This document shows positions 50,302 to 62,600 of a stretch of DNA of 64,000 nucleotides, in pieces (position 1 is the first letter of the stretch; each line of letters opens with the position of its first letter). Location: positions 2,976,001 to 3,040,000 of the forward strand of contig NC_133121.1 in assembly GCF_033568475.1 (NCBI RefSeq), given 5' to 3'. The stretch is from Henckelia pumila (lineage: Eukaryota > Streptophyta > Magnoliopsida > Lamiales > Gesneriaceae). The position numbers and the translations under genes are program-made. The notes under the pieces were generated by a model. The model saw only the letters and a list, made by a program, of their open reading frames with translations, did not search any database and was not told the origin of the DNA.

Positions 50302-50784
50302 AGGGATAAAATTTATAATCATCCTTCACATTTAAATTCAGTTTCAAAAGCATCCTTGACATTTCAAAGAACTTCAATGCCCTTTTATTTTTTTTAAGTT
50401 GTTTGACTTAAATGCCCTTTTATTTTTTTATTTATTTAAAGATTGCAAAAAATATTATTATTCAATATGAATATAATAGTTTTGATAAAAATAACTAATT
50501 AGGTAAAATAAAATAATAATTTTTAATAATATGTTGGATGTAATAATTGCTCATGCTAGGAGAACGATCAAAACGTGACGCATGAACTATTGTATGGTTT
50601 AAATTATTTGAGTTTCACTATTACCACAAACTATAATTTTTGATAAAGCGAAAAACGTTAAGTCTATAACTGATATTAGAACAAATATCACGACTTCGAT
50701 TCACATTAATCGCAAGAAATACAATTATTTTGAGAGATGAATTGTTGGGTGCAAAGATTATTAAAATTAATGGCCAAAATTTGA

Positions 50785-50820
<36 letters not shown>

Positions 50821-51340
50821 CATATTTATATAATTTCAAATAAAAATATAATAATATTGAAAAATAAGTATTTATATACAATTAATTAATAATAATAATA
50901 GTAATAATATTACAAATAATATGTTTTTATAAATATTACAAAATAAAATTAATGTTGTTATAATTATTCTATATTTTTTACGTATATGTTTCAAATTTTG
51001 ACCACTAAATTTTATATTTTATATTTTGTATTTTTCAAATTATTTAAATTAAAAATTTGTGTATTATTTAAATTAAAATTTTGTTATACTATTAGAAAAC
51101 ATTAATTAATTTATATAATTAGTTATTTTCATCAATATTATTGTATATTTTTTTGAATCAACATTATTCAAATAAGACATGCAAAAGGGCATTCAAGTAA
51201 AAAATTATAGAAGATAAATAACTGGTCTAAGTTTTGATAAAAACAAAATAGAGATGAAGGATGATAATGAAGTTGTTTGAAACATTAGGGATGATGTTGA
51301 AATTGGTTTCAAATGTGAGGGATGAAAATAAATTTTACCT
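50302..51340. mobile_element. hAT-type MITE (1039 bp), 8-bp target TCTCAACT
   Basis: Left end AGGGATAAAATTTATAATC, followed by CCTTCACATTT. The right end, reverse-complemented, is AGGTAAAATTTATTTTC followed by CCCTCACATTTG, so the termini are imperfect inverted repeats for about 100 bp. TCTCAACT sits exactly at both borders (50294-50301 and 51341-51348). The A/T-rich interior includes a (TA)n run (50787-50816). It also has an inner inverted pair (CCAAAATTTGAAACATATA near 50775 and TATATGTTTCAAATTTTG near 50982), possibly a further nested element. No transposase. Confidence 0.75.
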
Positions 51341-51348
51341 TCTCAACT

Positions 51349-51740
51349 CGGGGTGGGATCGCTGCCAGCATGAGCAGATTGCAACACATTAAATTTGAAA
51401 ATGTTTTATTTTTTAAAATTAAAAATAAAAAAACCCGGCCTCCATAGTTATCTTTGAAAAAATTATCCAAAATTAAATATTTATAGGACTTCGAGTATAT
51501 TTTTGGGCAATATATTCAAATTCAAATGTAATATAATATACCGAAAATAAATATTGGATTTATAGAAATATGACTTTGATAACACATAATAATATATATT
51601 GAATAAAAAAAAACTGTTGGGTACCCAAACCCGATCGGGCAATAATTATACTACCCGACACTAACCCAAAAAATAATATCACCCAAACCCGTCTTTTTAA
51701 AAATACCCCACCCGACCCGTTCCCAAACGCCCACCCCTAG
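51349..51740. mobile_element. Second hAT-type MITE (392 bp) at the same target
   Basis: Right end CGCCCACCCCTAG, a common plant hAT MITE terminus; left end CGGGGTGGGATCG, similar but imperfect. TCTCAACT flanks it at 51341-51348 and 51741-51748. The right arm holds CCCGACCCG and GGTACCCAAACCCG words typical of the family. It shares its left target copy with the element at 50302-51340. Confidence 0.65.
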
Positions 51741-51748
51741 TCTCAACT

Positions 51749-52397
51749 CTCAACAAGCATATTCGGTGGTGCGAGCTAACCATTTGAATGAAAGATAAAC
51801 TATCATCAATCTTGTTGAGCAGAAAATCTGATACGTTAATATTTTTGGAATGGAGTACTATACATTGGTTTATACATTGCATTAATTGAAATGTGAAGAT
51901 AATCATTTGAAAGATAAAAATATCGTCGAACGTGTTACACATTGATTTAGCCGTTGCATTTGAAATTGTCCATTCCAAATATCAGCTTGTAAGATTTTCC
52001 GCTTGCACAAGATTGTACGGCCCACGATAATTTTATCTTTCGAATGGTCTGAAAATTGGGCTTAGAAATTAGAATCACGAGAGAATCATTAACTATATAT
52101 CTCTGATGCTATTGTTGAAATTAAATAAGAAATCTAAACCTATGTGGAACCATAACCAAACAGAAACTAGGCAAAATCAAATAATCCTTTAGACAATGAA
52201 AGAGTTATTAAATGAACGCGGCAAAAATTGAAAAGAAAGAGGCATGCGTGATGAATAGTAAAAGAAAACCAAATGATTGCATGAGCTACTTCGAGTTCAA
52301 TATATTTATGTACACCTAGAGTGATACAACCATCACCTGTAGATATCACCCACATGCTTGCATGCGGCAGCATAAAATCATGACCAAAAAATTTGTA
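51749..52397. other. Intergenic, 3' flank of the DUF7086 gene
   Basis: No gene or repeat recognised. Confidence 0.4.
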
Positions 52398-53417
52398 TTA
52401 TCGATCGAAAGGGCCGTTGGGATCGAGCTGTTTGCACAATCCCATGTAGGTCAGATAGAGCACTCGATCTTTAGAACCTGTACGATGATTCTTGGTGTGT
52501 TTGCAGAAATATTTGAGTTGGCCTAACGTGCAGAAACCCAGCATTTGGCCCAGAAGCAAGAAAAGCCAATTGACTGTCTTTTTCTTGTCGGAAATGATAG
52601 GTTTCACGCTATTTTCTTTCCCACAGTATTTGCATGTAGGCAATGCAGGACTCATCCAAGCACTAGGGGCTCGGTCGTACATTTGGCTCTTGTTTTCGAT
52701 GATATATTGGAAGATTTCGAATGATTTCTGCCGCAAGTCGAACCCCATCTCGTAGTTTCTCTCGCATCTCTTGCATTGGACGTTGCCGGCTATGGTGTGG
52801 ATCTGGCTGGAGAGTAGGTCTCGGAGGCTGAGCACTGTGGCACGGCGGTTCGTTGCCCAAGGGTACGGCGGCGATATCTCGATGCTCTTTCCTCCTCGTG
52901 GGAGTTGGGTAGGGTTACGCCTAGAGCGTGGCGGCTGTGGGTTGCCATGTCCGTTTCCAGAAGGTTCTTGAGAGAGTTGCTGTGGCGGCAGAGGAGATGA
53001 AGATGGTTGTAGAGGGAGTATTGGAGGGTTGAGGGTTGCCGTGGCGAATTGGATTTGATAAACCGGTGACGATGCAGGCGGAGTTTGCTGTGTATAAATC
53101 GCCGACGGCAGCGGAGACTGTCGTGGAGAGCCGAGGGCCGGGATCGAAAAGAATTGCTGACAAAATGGTGCTGGACGGGGATAGAATATTCTTTGAGGGT
53201 TGAGAACTGGGCTTTGATGAACCGGCACAAACGTCGGAGATAGAGGCGGGGACGGAGACAGAGACGGGGACGGATCCGGCGTCGAAACGGTGGAAGGGTT
53301 AATAAGGGACAAAGAAAGATTTAACAGGTTATCCGTGTCCTCTTCGGTCTCGAAGAGGCCGGAGCTATGATCGTTGATCTTTCTCTTCTTATCGATATGA
53401 TCGTCTCCATTCTTCAT
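52398..53417 (-). CDS. DUF7086 domain protein
   Basis: Intronless, 339 residues. The N-terminal half is low-complexity, rich in Pro, Ser and Gln, with a basic KKRK near residue 10 and an LNLSLSL stretch that could resemble an EAR-type (LxLxL) repression motif. The C-terminal third is the conserved plant-specific domain. It has paired cysteines (CKRCERNYEMGFDLRQK and CKYCGKEN), KKTVNWLFLLLGQMLG, KYFCKHTKNHRTGSKDRVLY and a C-terminus LCKQLDPNGPFDR. The CxxC pairs suggest metal binding. The molecular role of the family is unknown to me; nuclear location is an inference. Confidence 0.85.
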   Translation of the reverse strand: MKNGDDHIDKKRKINDHSSGLFETEEDTDNLLNLSLSLINPSTVSTPDPSPSLSPSPPLSPTFVPVHQSPVLNPQRIFYPRPAPFCQQFFSIPALGSPRQSPLPSAIYTQQTPPASSPVYQIQFATATLNPPILPLQPSSSPLPPQQLSQEPSGNGHGNPQPPRSRRNPTQLPRGGKSIEISPPYPWATNRRATVLSLRDLLSSQIHTIAGNVQCKRCERNYEMGFDLRQKSFEIFQYIIENKSQMYDRAPSAWMSPALPTCKYCGKENSVKPIISDKKKTVNWLFLLLGQMLGFCTLGQLKYFCKHTKNHRTGSKDRVLYLTYMGLCKQLDPNGPFDR

Positions 53418-54771
53418 AATATTTCTATAGATTATTATTATAATTATAATTATAATAATAGACAGAAAGAAGAGTTGGGTAGAAGAAGATGAGAATGAGT
53501 GGTAAACATTGGGAAAATGGCGGTAAAATACATGGAGTTCTGAGATAGAGAAATTTATGATGTTATAGAGATTTTGGTTGACTCAGTCTACGTTGATTTG
53601 AGATAAAGATAAACACCAAGTTGTACCGGTCGTCTTTTAAAATTCCATCTCCCCCTTGATTTCAGATGTTTTATTTAATTTAATTTAAAATTAAATATAT
53701 CTTCAGACATATGATCAAAACATGCTTATAATTAATTTTTCGATTTGAATTTGCTAAAACTTTTACACAAATTGCAGACTTGCAGTTCATTTTTATTTTT
53801 ATTTTTTTTCGAAAAAAAATGTTTAGTTGATTTAGTTTGTAGTATAGTCATGTAGATATATATATTATACACGCAATCTAAAACATTTTGTCTAAGATAT
53901 AGAATATAGATATGCTCGTTATTTATCTTCGATCGAGATTGAATTAATACAGCTTGGACATAATGAGCATATAATCTCGATATCGAATTGAAGATAAATA
54001 ATTAATTTCTATCGATATAATTTCATTTTGTAAGATTTTTAGTAAATAATTTCATATGCTATTGATAATAAATTAATACTAAATTATAGATTAAACAACT
54101 TGAAGCTTTTTAATACTCATACTCATTTAGATTTCATAAATATAGATATGTTCATTATTTATCTTCGATTCAGTGTTGGTGTTTTTAATTTCTAATATTG
54201 ATATTGATATTGATAAGTACAATTGATAATTATCTTAAATAAATGATTTGATTTCATATATGATCTTATATACATCATCTACCGAGTTTCGAAAACGTAC
54301 GTATAGCTTGTGATAATAAGCATATCATATAATTTAAATCTAACAATCACATCTTATCAATGTGTATTTCCTCCTATGATTATATCAACTTATAATAATT
54401 TATTTATTAAATCCAATATTTAACCTTGAATTTTGTATCATTTTTAGAAGTTCTAGGAATATAGAATTGAATATCTATGATTCTTGGTATTAATAAGTTA
54501 TTATAAATCGTGATCGAGTCATTGTTAGAATATGTTGGGATCTGTTTGGCAATTTACGCTGAGACGACACACGGCTCCAATTCCCATTGTGTGTGGGATT
54601 AGAATCATGCAGGGTAACATTGTTCCAAGAAGATGTCACAACACGTAAACCCACCTCTTCTCGCTGGATTTGCTGCCTACACCACATAAATGGTATGTTT
54701 TTACCCTCCAAATCCATCGCAACGTTTGTTTTATCTGCTATTCATTCAGCACTTGTCAAGTGTAAGAGGAA
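53418..54771. other. Divergent intergenic region between DUF7086 and NUS1
   Basis: A/T-rich. A W-box-like TTGACTCAG lies near 53577, about 160 bp upstream of the DUF7086 start. No gene was recognised. Confidence 0.4.
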
Positions 54772-55064
54772 ATGGCGCTGACTGGCTTTGATTCATGGGT
54801 TCCTAGCCCGTTTGATGTTGATCTTTTTCAGCAATCGTATAGGCTGGATTTCGACTTCATTCGCCTCATTATGTTCTTACGCTGGATTGAATCAACGTTA
54901 GTGGATGTTGTTTTTGTTAATTTATTTCTTGTTACGCCTCATTATGGCATGGAGTTTGCCTTGTTTATTCTGGTATTGTTCTGGGTTACGTTAATTTGGT
55001 TTGCATTTGCAGTGTATTGGATTTTGGAGATGAAATCCAGAAGGTTTCCTCGTGGGTCCGGTCG
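54772..55064 (+). other. Possible 5' exon of the NUS1 transcript
   Basis: Open from ATG at 54772 to a good donor (GGTCG|GTGAGT) at 55064, with hydrophobic segments. Its phase does not fit the first clear NUS1 exon at 56057, and its sequence does not match the family N-terminus as I recall it. It may be untranslated leader, or chance. Confidence 0.3.
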
Positions 55065-55146
55065 GTGAGTGCATGTTTACGCCTTTTCATTTTGATTCTT
55101 TCAATATTAGTGTTTTCTCGCCGAGTTTGAGAAGTATTTGATAAGG

Positions 55147-55232
55147 TAGTGTTTTGGAGTGTTTCTCAACTTTTCCTTCACAAAATTTTGAAATTTTGTC
55201 AAGAAAAAACTGAGAAGTGCTCTCAAACACTA
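55147..55232. mobile_element. Short MITE with TAGTGTTTTGGAG ends
   Basis: TAGTGTTTTGGAGTGTTTCTCA at the left and TGAGAAGTGCTCTCAAACACTA at the right form an imperfect inverted pair around an AAAATTTTGAAATTTTG palindromic centre. It lies in the presumed first NUS1 intron. Confidence 0.65.
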
Positions 55233-55346
55233 ACTAAATTGTTGAAAGTCGCTTATTATTGGTGTCACCGTTCATGATTTCGAGTATTTGGTAAAAAAAT
55301 GGGCATCTGCTGCAAAATCTTTAGTATGCAAAAGCTCGTATATTTT

Positions 55347-55402
55347 AAGTTGGTTTTGGGTGGTTTTTTGTTGTCAGTTGGTTTTGGGTGGTTTTTTGTT
55401 GT
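55347..55402. repeat. 28-bp tandem duplication
   Basis: Two adjacent copies of TTGGTTTTGGGTGGTTTTTT followed by GTTGTC, in the presumed NUS1 first intron. Confidence 0.8.
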
Positions 55403-55838
55403 CTTGTATCCGATGAACATGCACATGTACACCTTGGTTTTTAATCTACATAGCACAATCCGTCTCCAGCTTATAACTTTATAATGTTATTACCATGATG
55501 AAAACCTCAACCTCTATTCTACTAGAATTTTGATGAAACTCCCTTTCATCTTCTTCTCTTAATGGCAGTTTTAATTTTCCCAAAATGTACCCCAATTTTT
55601 GGCTGAATACATCTTCCTTAAGCTCAAGCTCTTGGGAAAAAGTGGTTTTTCACATACCCATCAGTTACGTGTAAAGTCAAGGGTGAAAACAAGAAGATTG
55701 GTATAGGCTATGCAGTGAGTTGTTGATATGTGAAATGTGAAGTTTCTGAAAAACTACTTATTTATATTTGTAGCCCTCACTGTATTGCCTATCAAAGTCC
55801 ATGAAATGGATTGTTGTATTATGTTAGGATAAGCTAAC

Positions 55839-58227
55839 ATGCAGGTACAGAACCGTGAGTTTCATTTTGGAGTGACTAAGCTTTGGGAATAACATATGTT
55901 TATAGTGCTCTCGGTATGCCGAAATTGACATTATTTTAAGTTGAGGAGCAAACGATAACCCCCTTGCCAATGTTGGTTTATGCAGAAATGATATAGGGTA
56001 CTGTGATGCATATTTCTAAATTTTTGTAGACATTAATTGGTCTAATATTCTTACAGATTCGTGATCCCTGGCTGTGTTTATTGTGGCACATCACACATTT
56101 TCTTATTAGTTTATGGTACTTTATACTGGGTTTGGCGAATGGCATCGAGAGTTGTCTCATCTCTACCGGCGCATTGACGAGGTACAAAGCTTGTGATATT
56201 AGTAAAGTTCAGAATCTGGCAGTTGTTTTTGACAGCAAAGAGGCTCTTCAGACAATCAAAGTTCTTGATCTATTGCGGTGGCTTGCAGACAATGGAGTGA
56301 AAAATGTATGTCTCTATGACAGGGAAGGTATAAAAGGGGCAGTTGCCTGTTGCCTGTTATTTTTGGTTTGATTTCGAGATTTTAGCCATATTGGTAATTT
56401 ACGATTGTGTTCTTCACTGTAGGAGTGCTGAAGCATTTCAAAGAAGCTCTCTTGTTATTGTTGGAAAGCGAAAAAATATCTAAGGTTTCATTCTGTTTCC
56501 TGAAATGAAATTTAAATTGAAGGCTGTAAATTATTTCACATTGAACTTTACTGAGTTTGGAATTCAAATGTCTTTGATTACATTTACTGAAATGAAATCC
56601 GAGTCTTGTCAGCACTGGAAATTGTTATTTTTGGTACTTATTGTCTCCAGAACATCACATGATTGGATGGCAATTGTTGCAATGTTTGTTGCAAAGCATG
56701 ACATGGAAACAATATTTCCTATTCAGACATGTCACCTAACATTGCGGGTCAACCACTTTACTCGATAATATTAATGCATATGTAGTTATATAATATTTTT
56801 CTTTTGGAAGCATCACAGAGTGTCTATATTTTATATACCGTTGTGTTTCTAAAATGTCTCTTTTCTCCAGGAATCCACAAGCAAACCCCTTCTTGAGCAG
56901 AAACAAATGAGTTTGGAAGTGATTTCTTTTTCTGATGGGAAACTTGCAGTGACCAAAGCAGCTAACTTTCTGTTGGAGAAGCACTATTTGAGTGTTTCTA
57001 AAGAGAAGCATTTAACAGAGTCGGACATGAATGACGCTCTTGGAGCAATAGGTAGTTTTTGTTTTTGCCTTTTTCGCTTTCCATTAATTTCATATGTTTG
57101 TTTTTATTCTTTGCTATTATAGAATCTGGTATTGGTATTTTTAATAAGTTTCTAGTTTACAAAATCGTTTATTTGTGAAATCAGGTTATGGAGGCTCGGA
57201 ACCTGATCTCATGTTGATTTATGGGCCTGCGAGATGCCACCTGGGGTTTCCGGCTTGGAGAATTCGTTATACTGAGATTGTGTGAGTATATACTTCATGC
57301 TTTGTTGAATGGCAGCAATCAAGAAAGCATGACAAATATTGCATAAAGTTTACCATGAGTTATCAAAACATTTGTCTGTCAATTTTATATATCTAGCCTT
57401 CTTATAACCTGGCATCTCCCAAGAAAGTTTCTGAGAGTGTCCCATGTGATATTGTAACATTTGCTTACTGTGCTCACCATTTTGCTGAGTTTTTGCTAAA
57501 AAAATTAAAAGGGCTAATTTGTTTAATGCTTTGCTGACACCTGCATTGACCTTCAAGCCGATTTGTTTACAATCCACCTCATTGCTTGCAAAACTATAAA
57601 AGGAAATTTGCATCACTCGTCATGGTATCTTATTACATTGTTCAGTTGGACATGAACGAAGCAAATCCCGACTGGGGAATAATGGACTTTGGGTCCTTCT
57701 GCAGGTACATGGGCCCAGTGAAGTCCATGAAATTCGGCTCCCTCATAAAAGCAATTCACAGGTTCACTATGCTGCATCAAAACTATGGTATGCTGTACAC
57801 TTTGGTATTTAATTTGTCCTGTGTTGGAGTTTTTTTAAAGCTTATGTTTCACATATAGATGTACCATGTGCTATAATATTCTTGATTGCAAATAGAAAAC
57901 AAAATCATTTATTTTAAATCTCTTAACTGTTATTCAGTTATGCAACTATCAGTGAATTTCTATTGTTTTGCCATCAGTTTTCGTTAGCGTTCGATATCTG
58001 CTGTCATTACTTCACCGTCGATTCTAATAATTTTTTGTACACGGAGAACTGCGTGTAACTACAGCCCGTGTTTCCCAAACTGGATTGGGAGCTATATAAC
58101 TTGATCCCTCCAGATTTTTGGAAAGAAAGGGAAGAAAGATACTGGGAACTTGTAACAGAGCAAGTCTGTTTGATAAATATAAGGATTCATCAATTGTATT
58201 TGTATTTTTTTCTTTCCAGGTACATGA
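55839..58227 (+). CDS. NUS1: NUS1/LEW1: regulatory subunit of dehydrodolichyl diphosphate synthase
   Basis: Clear exons: 56057-56327, 56423-56484, 56871-57051, 57185-57281, 57705-57787, 58220-58227, in continuous phase, 234 codons including stop. The first coding piece is uncertain: ATGCAG at 55839-55844 before a CAG|GTACAG donor would fit in phase. NUS1 (plant LEW1, animal NgBR) pairs with cis-prenyltransferase at the ER to make dolichol for N-glycosylation. Visible are an N-terminal hydrophobic helix (LCLLWHITHFLISLWYFILG), LTRYKACDISKVQNLAVVFDS, GVKNVCLYDREG, LEVISFSDGKLAVTKAANFL, and EPDLMLIYGPARCHLGFPAW. It closes with VKSMKFGSLIKAIHRF and HQNYGT at the stop. The last exon codes only for the end of a Gly codon, Thr and stop. 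The active-site residues of catalytic cis-prenyltransferases are absent, as expected. Confidence 0.88.
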
Positions 58228-58999
58228 ATTGGTAAGCTTCATCAAGGCATAATTTGTGGAGTGGAGAGAAATATACAGAATTATGGGATTTTGCTCCAAG
58301 TTGTAAACAAGTTCTGTTTTATATCCCATGTAGAAACTTGGTATTAATAATCAATGTACTGTTCAATGACATTTTTTAAGTTTTTTTTTTTTTTTTTTTT
58401 TTATTTTTTTTTTTTTATTATTGACATTTGACATGCCTACAAGGTTATGGTCTCAAGGAATATGGTTGATTTTATTTATTGAATACGTTTGAAACATTTA
58501 ACGAATCGAAACAATTTTAATTTTAGACAATGGAATTTAAAATAGATTAATGTCGTTTATATTTAGTTTTTCATTTTATTTCATTGGCCATGTCCATTAA
58601 CCCTTTTTTTCCCCCTTTTTTTAAACCATGACCTATTTTTTTAATTGTATGAATATTGAGTTTGATATAAAAAGATAAATTTATAGGATTAAAATTAAAA
58701 TTAAATTTTGTATCCAAATATAAAATATTAAACAACATATGTTATATTTATGCACAAAATTACTTTTATATAACTACACAATCCATTATAAAATAATAAT
58801 AATATTCATGTTAAAAAATAATTTAAAGTATCTATATATTAAAAAATCAGATGAATATTTAATTATTTGTCGAGTTGTGATTATACTACCTATAATCATA
58901 ATACGATAATAAAATATAATAAAAAATAAAATCATTTTATCAGTATATTTATAAAATATTTTAAATATATATTATATCTAAGTAAAAAATATATACGTT

Positions 59000-59054
<55 letters not shown>

Positions 59055-59678
59055 ATTTTGAAGAAACGTTGAGATATATATTTTTTTATGTGTATATACT
59101 AAAGAACATGATATTTATTAATCACAATTGTATTCAATAAAATAACTTTGAAATGATTTATGTGTATAGTTGAACTTAATAATAATATTTTGGTTAAATT
59201 TTATCAGAAACTAACCTAATTTGACATGATGTACCGATTGAGATACTAATTAAAAAACTTATATACAAATGTTCTATTTAATAAAAAAATTCATATTTCA
59301 AATTATTTTTTACTCATTAATTAATTAAGTTATTTACAATAATTTGTTTATCAATTAAATTTTACAGTAAACCCATTTGACTTGGCCCATTGCACCACAT
59401 TTACTCCCTTCTCTCTCCCAAACGGGACAACTCACTCAAGTCGGTAATCAGATCCGACGGTCAATGTTGAGCGAATTGTGTAAGATCCCACATGCTTCAC
59501 CCAATGTGGACCGTCGGATAATTCTCTCACTGCTCTTGCAATAAAACATGAAATGACTCCATTTTGAGATCAAAGCAATCTTCCTCTTCCCCCTAACATC
59601 CGTATATGTAATAGTAGCTAACAGAGCAATCAATTTTGTCCAAGTATTTTCGCTTGGAAACGCAAAGATCTCTGTACA
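58228..59678. other. NUS1 3' flank and gamma-COP promoter region
   Basis: Starts with the NUS1 3' untranslated region and a T-rich tract (58380-58416). Then follows A/T-rich DNA including a long (TA)n run. About 59380-59678 is more balanced and should hold the gamma-COP promoter and leader. Confidence 0.45.
59002..59056. repeat. (TA)n microsatellite
   Basis: About 27 TA units with one interruption, in the intergenic region upstream of gamma-COP. Confidence 0.9.
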
Positions 59679-62600
59679 ATGGCGCAGCCGCTCGTGAAGA
59701 AAGACGATGATCGCGACGACGAAGGTGCATTTGAGAATTCTCGATTCGATATATGTTCTTAATTTCGTTTCAACGGTGAAAATTTTCCAATGATTGAAAT
59801 ACAATTTCAGTTCTCATTTATCTTCACCTGATTTAAAGTCGATTTCAGATCTGCTGTTGTGTGGGAATTGGAGATTACGGAGTGGATGGTGTATGACTGA
59901 TTAGAACACTAGAGAATTAGATCGAGTGATCTATTAGTGTGCGATTCGATTTTCAGTTACGGATCTTTAGTCCCGTGGTAGAGGCTGGATTTCGCGTGAT
60001 TTAGTCTAAAGTACTAATCTTTGGAGTGAGGAACTTGTATTAGGTTTGCACATTGTTAATGTTAACTGTTGGTTAAATCGGATGATAAATAGGAAGTAAT
60101 TGTAGCATTATATCATTGATTCGGTTTTTACTGGATCATTTAAATTAGAGGAGATGTGATTTTTTTATTGAGGTTTTATCTGATAAATCGTATGTTGACG
60201 GGATAGCCTGATTCATGTTGTAATATTGAATTTGTTGTACACCCAGTGGAGTACTCTCCGTTTTTGGGGATTGAGAAGGGTGCAGTATTACAGGAAGCTA
60301 GGGTTTTCAACGAACCTCAGCTGGATGCTAGGAGATGTTCGCAGGTACTATTAATTGTAATTTCAGTCAATTCAACACTTTTATGCTCTGGGATTTTGTT
60401 GATGAAAAGGAAAGGGCAAAGGGTTGAATATAGTTCTGATCTGTTGTACATTCAGTCATGCTGTGTAAGGTAGTTATGTAAAAATTTTACATTTGGCTAA
60501 TCAGTATGAAAAAGAATGATTTGAAATGTCTAAAGCATAAATAATAAATGTATCTAGTGTATATGATTGCATGAGTTGTACTGTATATTTTCCTTGAAAA
60601 CCCAGCCAATGATTTTCATCATTTAAACTCAAAAAGTTTGACACAAAATTTGTGATTTTTTTTTACTGTTGTGTATCTTTTGTAAATAAATAGTTCTTTG
60701 AACTTTTTTGACTTCTCAGGTCATAACGAAGCTTCTATATCTTCTCAATCAAGGTGAGACATTCACAAAGGTGAGAACCTATATCTCTCTTTCTCTCTAC
60801 CTCACAGGCATATAATGTGGGGCCCTAGGTCCTTTCCATATTTAGCTTGCAATCTGATTGAAATTTAATTTGGATTAGCAAATATATAGTTTGATGGTGC
60901 TTTTCATTTAGTAGTCAATTACTAAAAATAATAGTAGTAGAATATGGGAATTAAGCCAAAAAAGAACCATCATACTAGTCAGATTAGACCCATTTCAAAA
61001 TAGATACCAAATACAGTAATGGATATGTTCCTCAAGTCACTCCTGCTATAAACAAAACAGTACTAGGACATAGGCTTTCTGCTGAAAGAAATGTAAATGC
61101 ATGTCTGGAAAACAACCTGAGATCCCCACAAGATCTCATTACTCAAAGTGAATCCTGATGGATTTTGTGCTTAATTTGACTTGTAGATCGAAGCCACAGA
61201 AGTTTTCTTTGCAGTAACAAAGCTGTTTCAGTCTAAAGATAATGGCTTGAGAAGAATGGTATATCTGATGATAAAGGAGATTTCACCCTCTTCAGATGAG
61301 GTAAATCATGTCTCATTTGTCACCTTCCTTTATTTTATTTTATTTTATTTTTTTATATTTGGTTTCTTTAGATCAATCCATACTTTCAATGTGGGAGAAA
61401 ATGAACTTGATATTTTTATGATAAAAGGTTATCATCGTCACGAGCTCCCTAATGAAGGATATGAATAGCCGAACTGATATGTATCGAGCAAATGCTATCC
61501 GCGTCTTATGTCGTATTACTGATGGAACGCTTTTGACACAAATTGAAAGATACCTAAAGCAGGCCATTGTTGATAAAAATCCTGTGGTTGCCAGTGCCGC
61601 TCTTGCTAGTGGTATTCATCTGTTACAGGTACAAGATGTTTGGGAATCATACCAATCTATGGTAATTGAAGATTTCAGCATTAAATAATTTGAAATATTT
61701 ATAACAGACAACCCCAGAAATAGTGAAAAGATGGAGTAATGAAGTGCAAGAAGCTGTTCAATCACGAGCTGCACTTGTGCAATTCCATGCACTCGCTTTG
61801 CTCCACCAGGTACTTGTTTTGCCGTTCATTAGCATCTGTTTGGATAGTTCTATTACCATTATTAACCTTTTCTTTTGCCTGGACCATGTTGCGGGACAGT
61901 GATACTATTCCAGATCTTATAATTAGAAAAATTTGCAGAACTACTTGTAAACACTACGGATTTTGAGCTGGGAGCTAAAATTTGAATTATGAAGTTTTGG
62001 TTTTCTGGATAAATGGCCCCATGTAAAATTTGCTTAGCAGTTTGTTTGGCTTCATTTTCTAATTTAATCAGGAGTAAGATCAAATTAGCTTCTAATGTTT
62101 CATCTTCTCTCTGTAATGATGGGCATAGCATTCAAAAGTTAATCTGTCTCAAAAGCATGAATCACGTCCACGATTAATTCTTGTCGTTCCTTTATTACCT
62201 CCTATGAAAAGGGAAAATAATTAATAAAATTCAGTTACTTTGTGCATAGTCACCCAAAAACATTGTTCTTTTTTTATATATATTATAGATTTGTTTATCA
62301 ATTTATAAGAGTGAATAATCTTGCTCGGAAATTATTCAACTGACTGATTATTCTTGGTTCATGGGGTCATTGTTTTGTGGAGTTTTTTCAATGTGGAAGT
62401 GGTCTCAGTGTGATTCAAGTGGATTGACATGTCTGTTATTGAATTGCAGATTCGGCAAAATGATCGACTGGCTGTCAGCAAGTTGGTTACCAGTTTGACC
62501 AAGGGCACTGTTCGTTCTCCTTTAGCTCAATGTCTTCTGATTCGTTATACTACTCAGGTGATTTTTACTATGATATTGTTCTTAATCGCCTTGATTTCTT

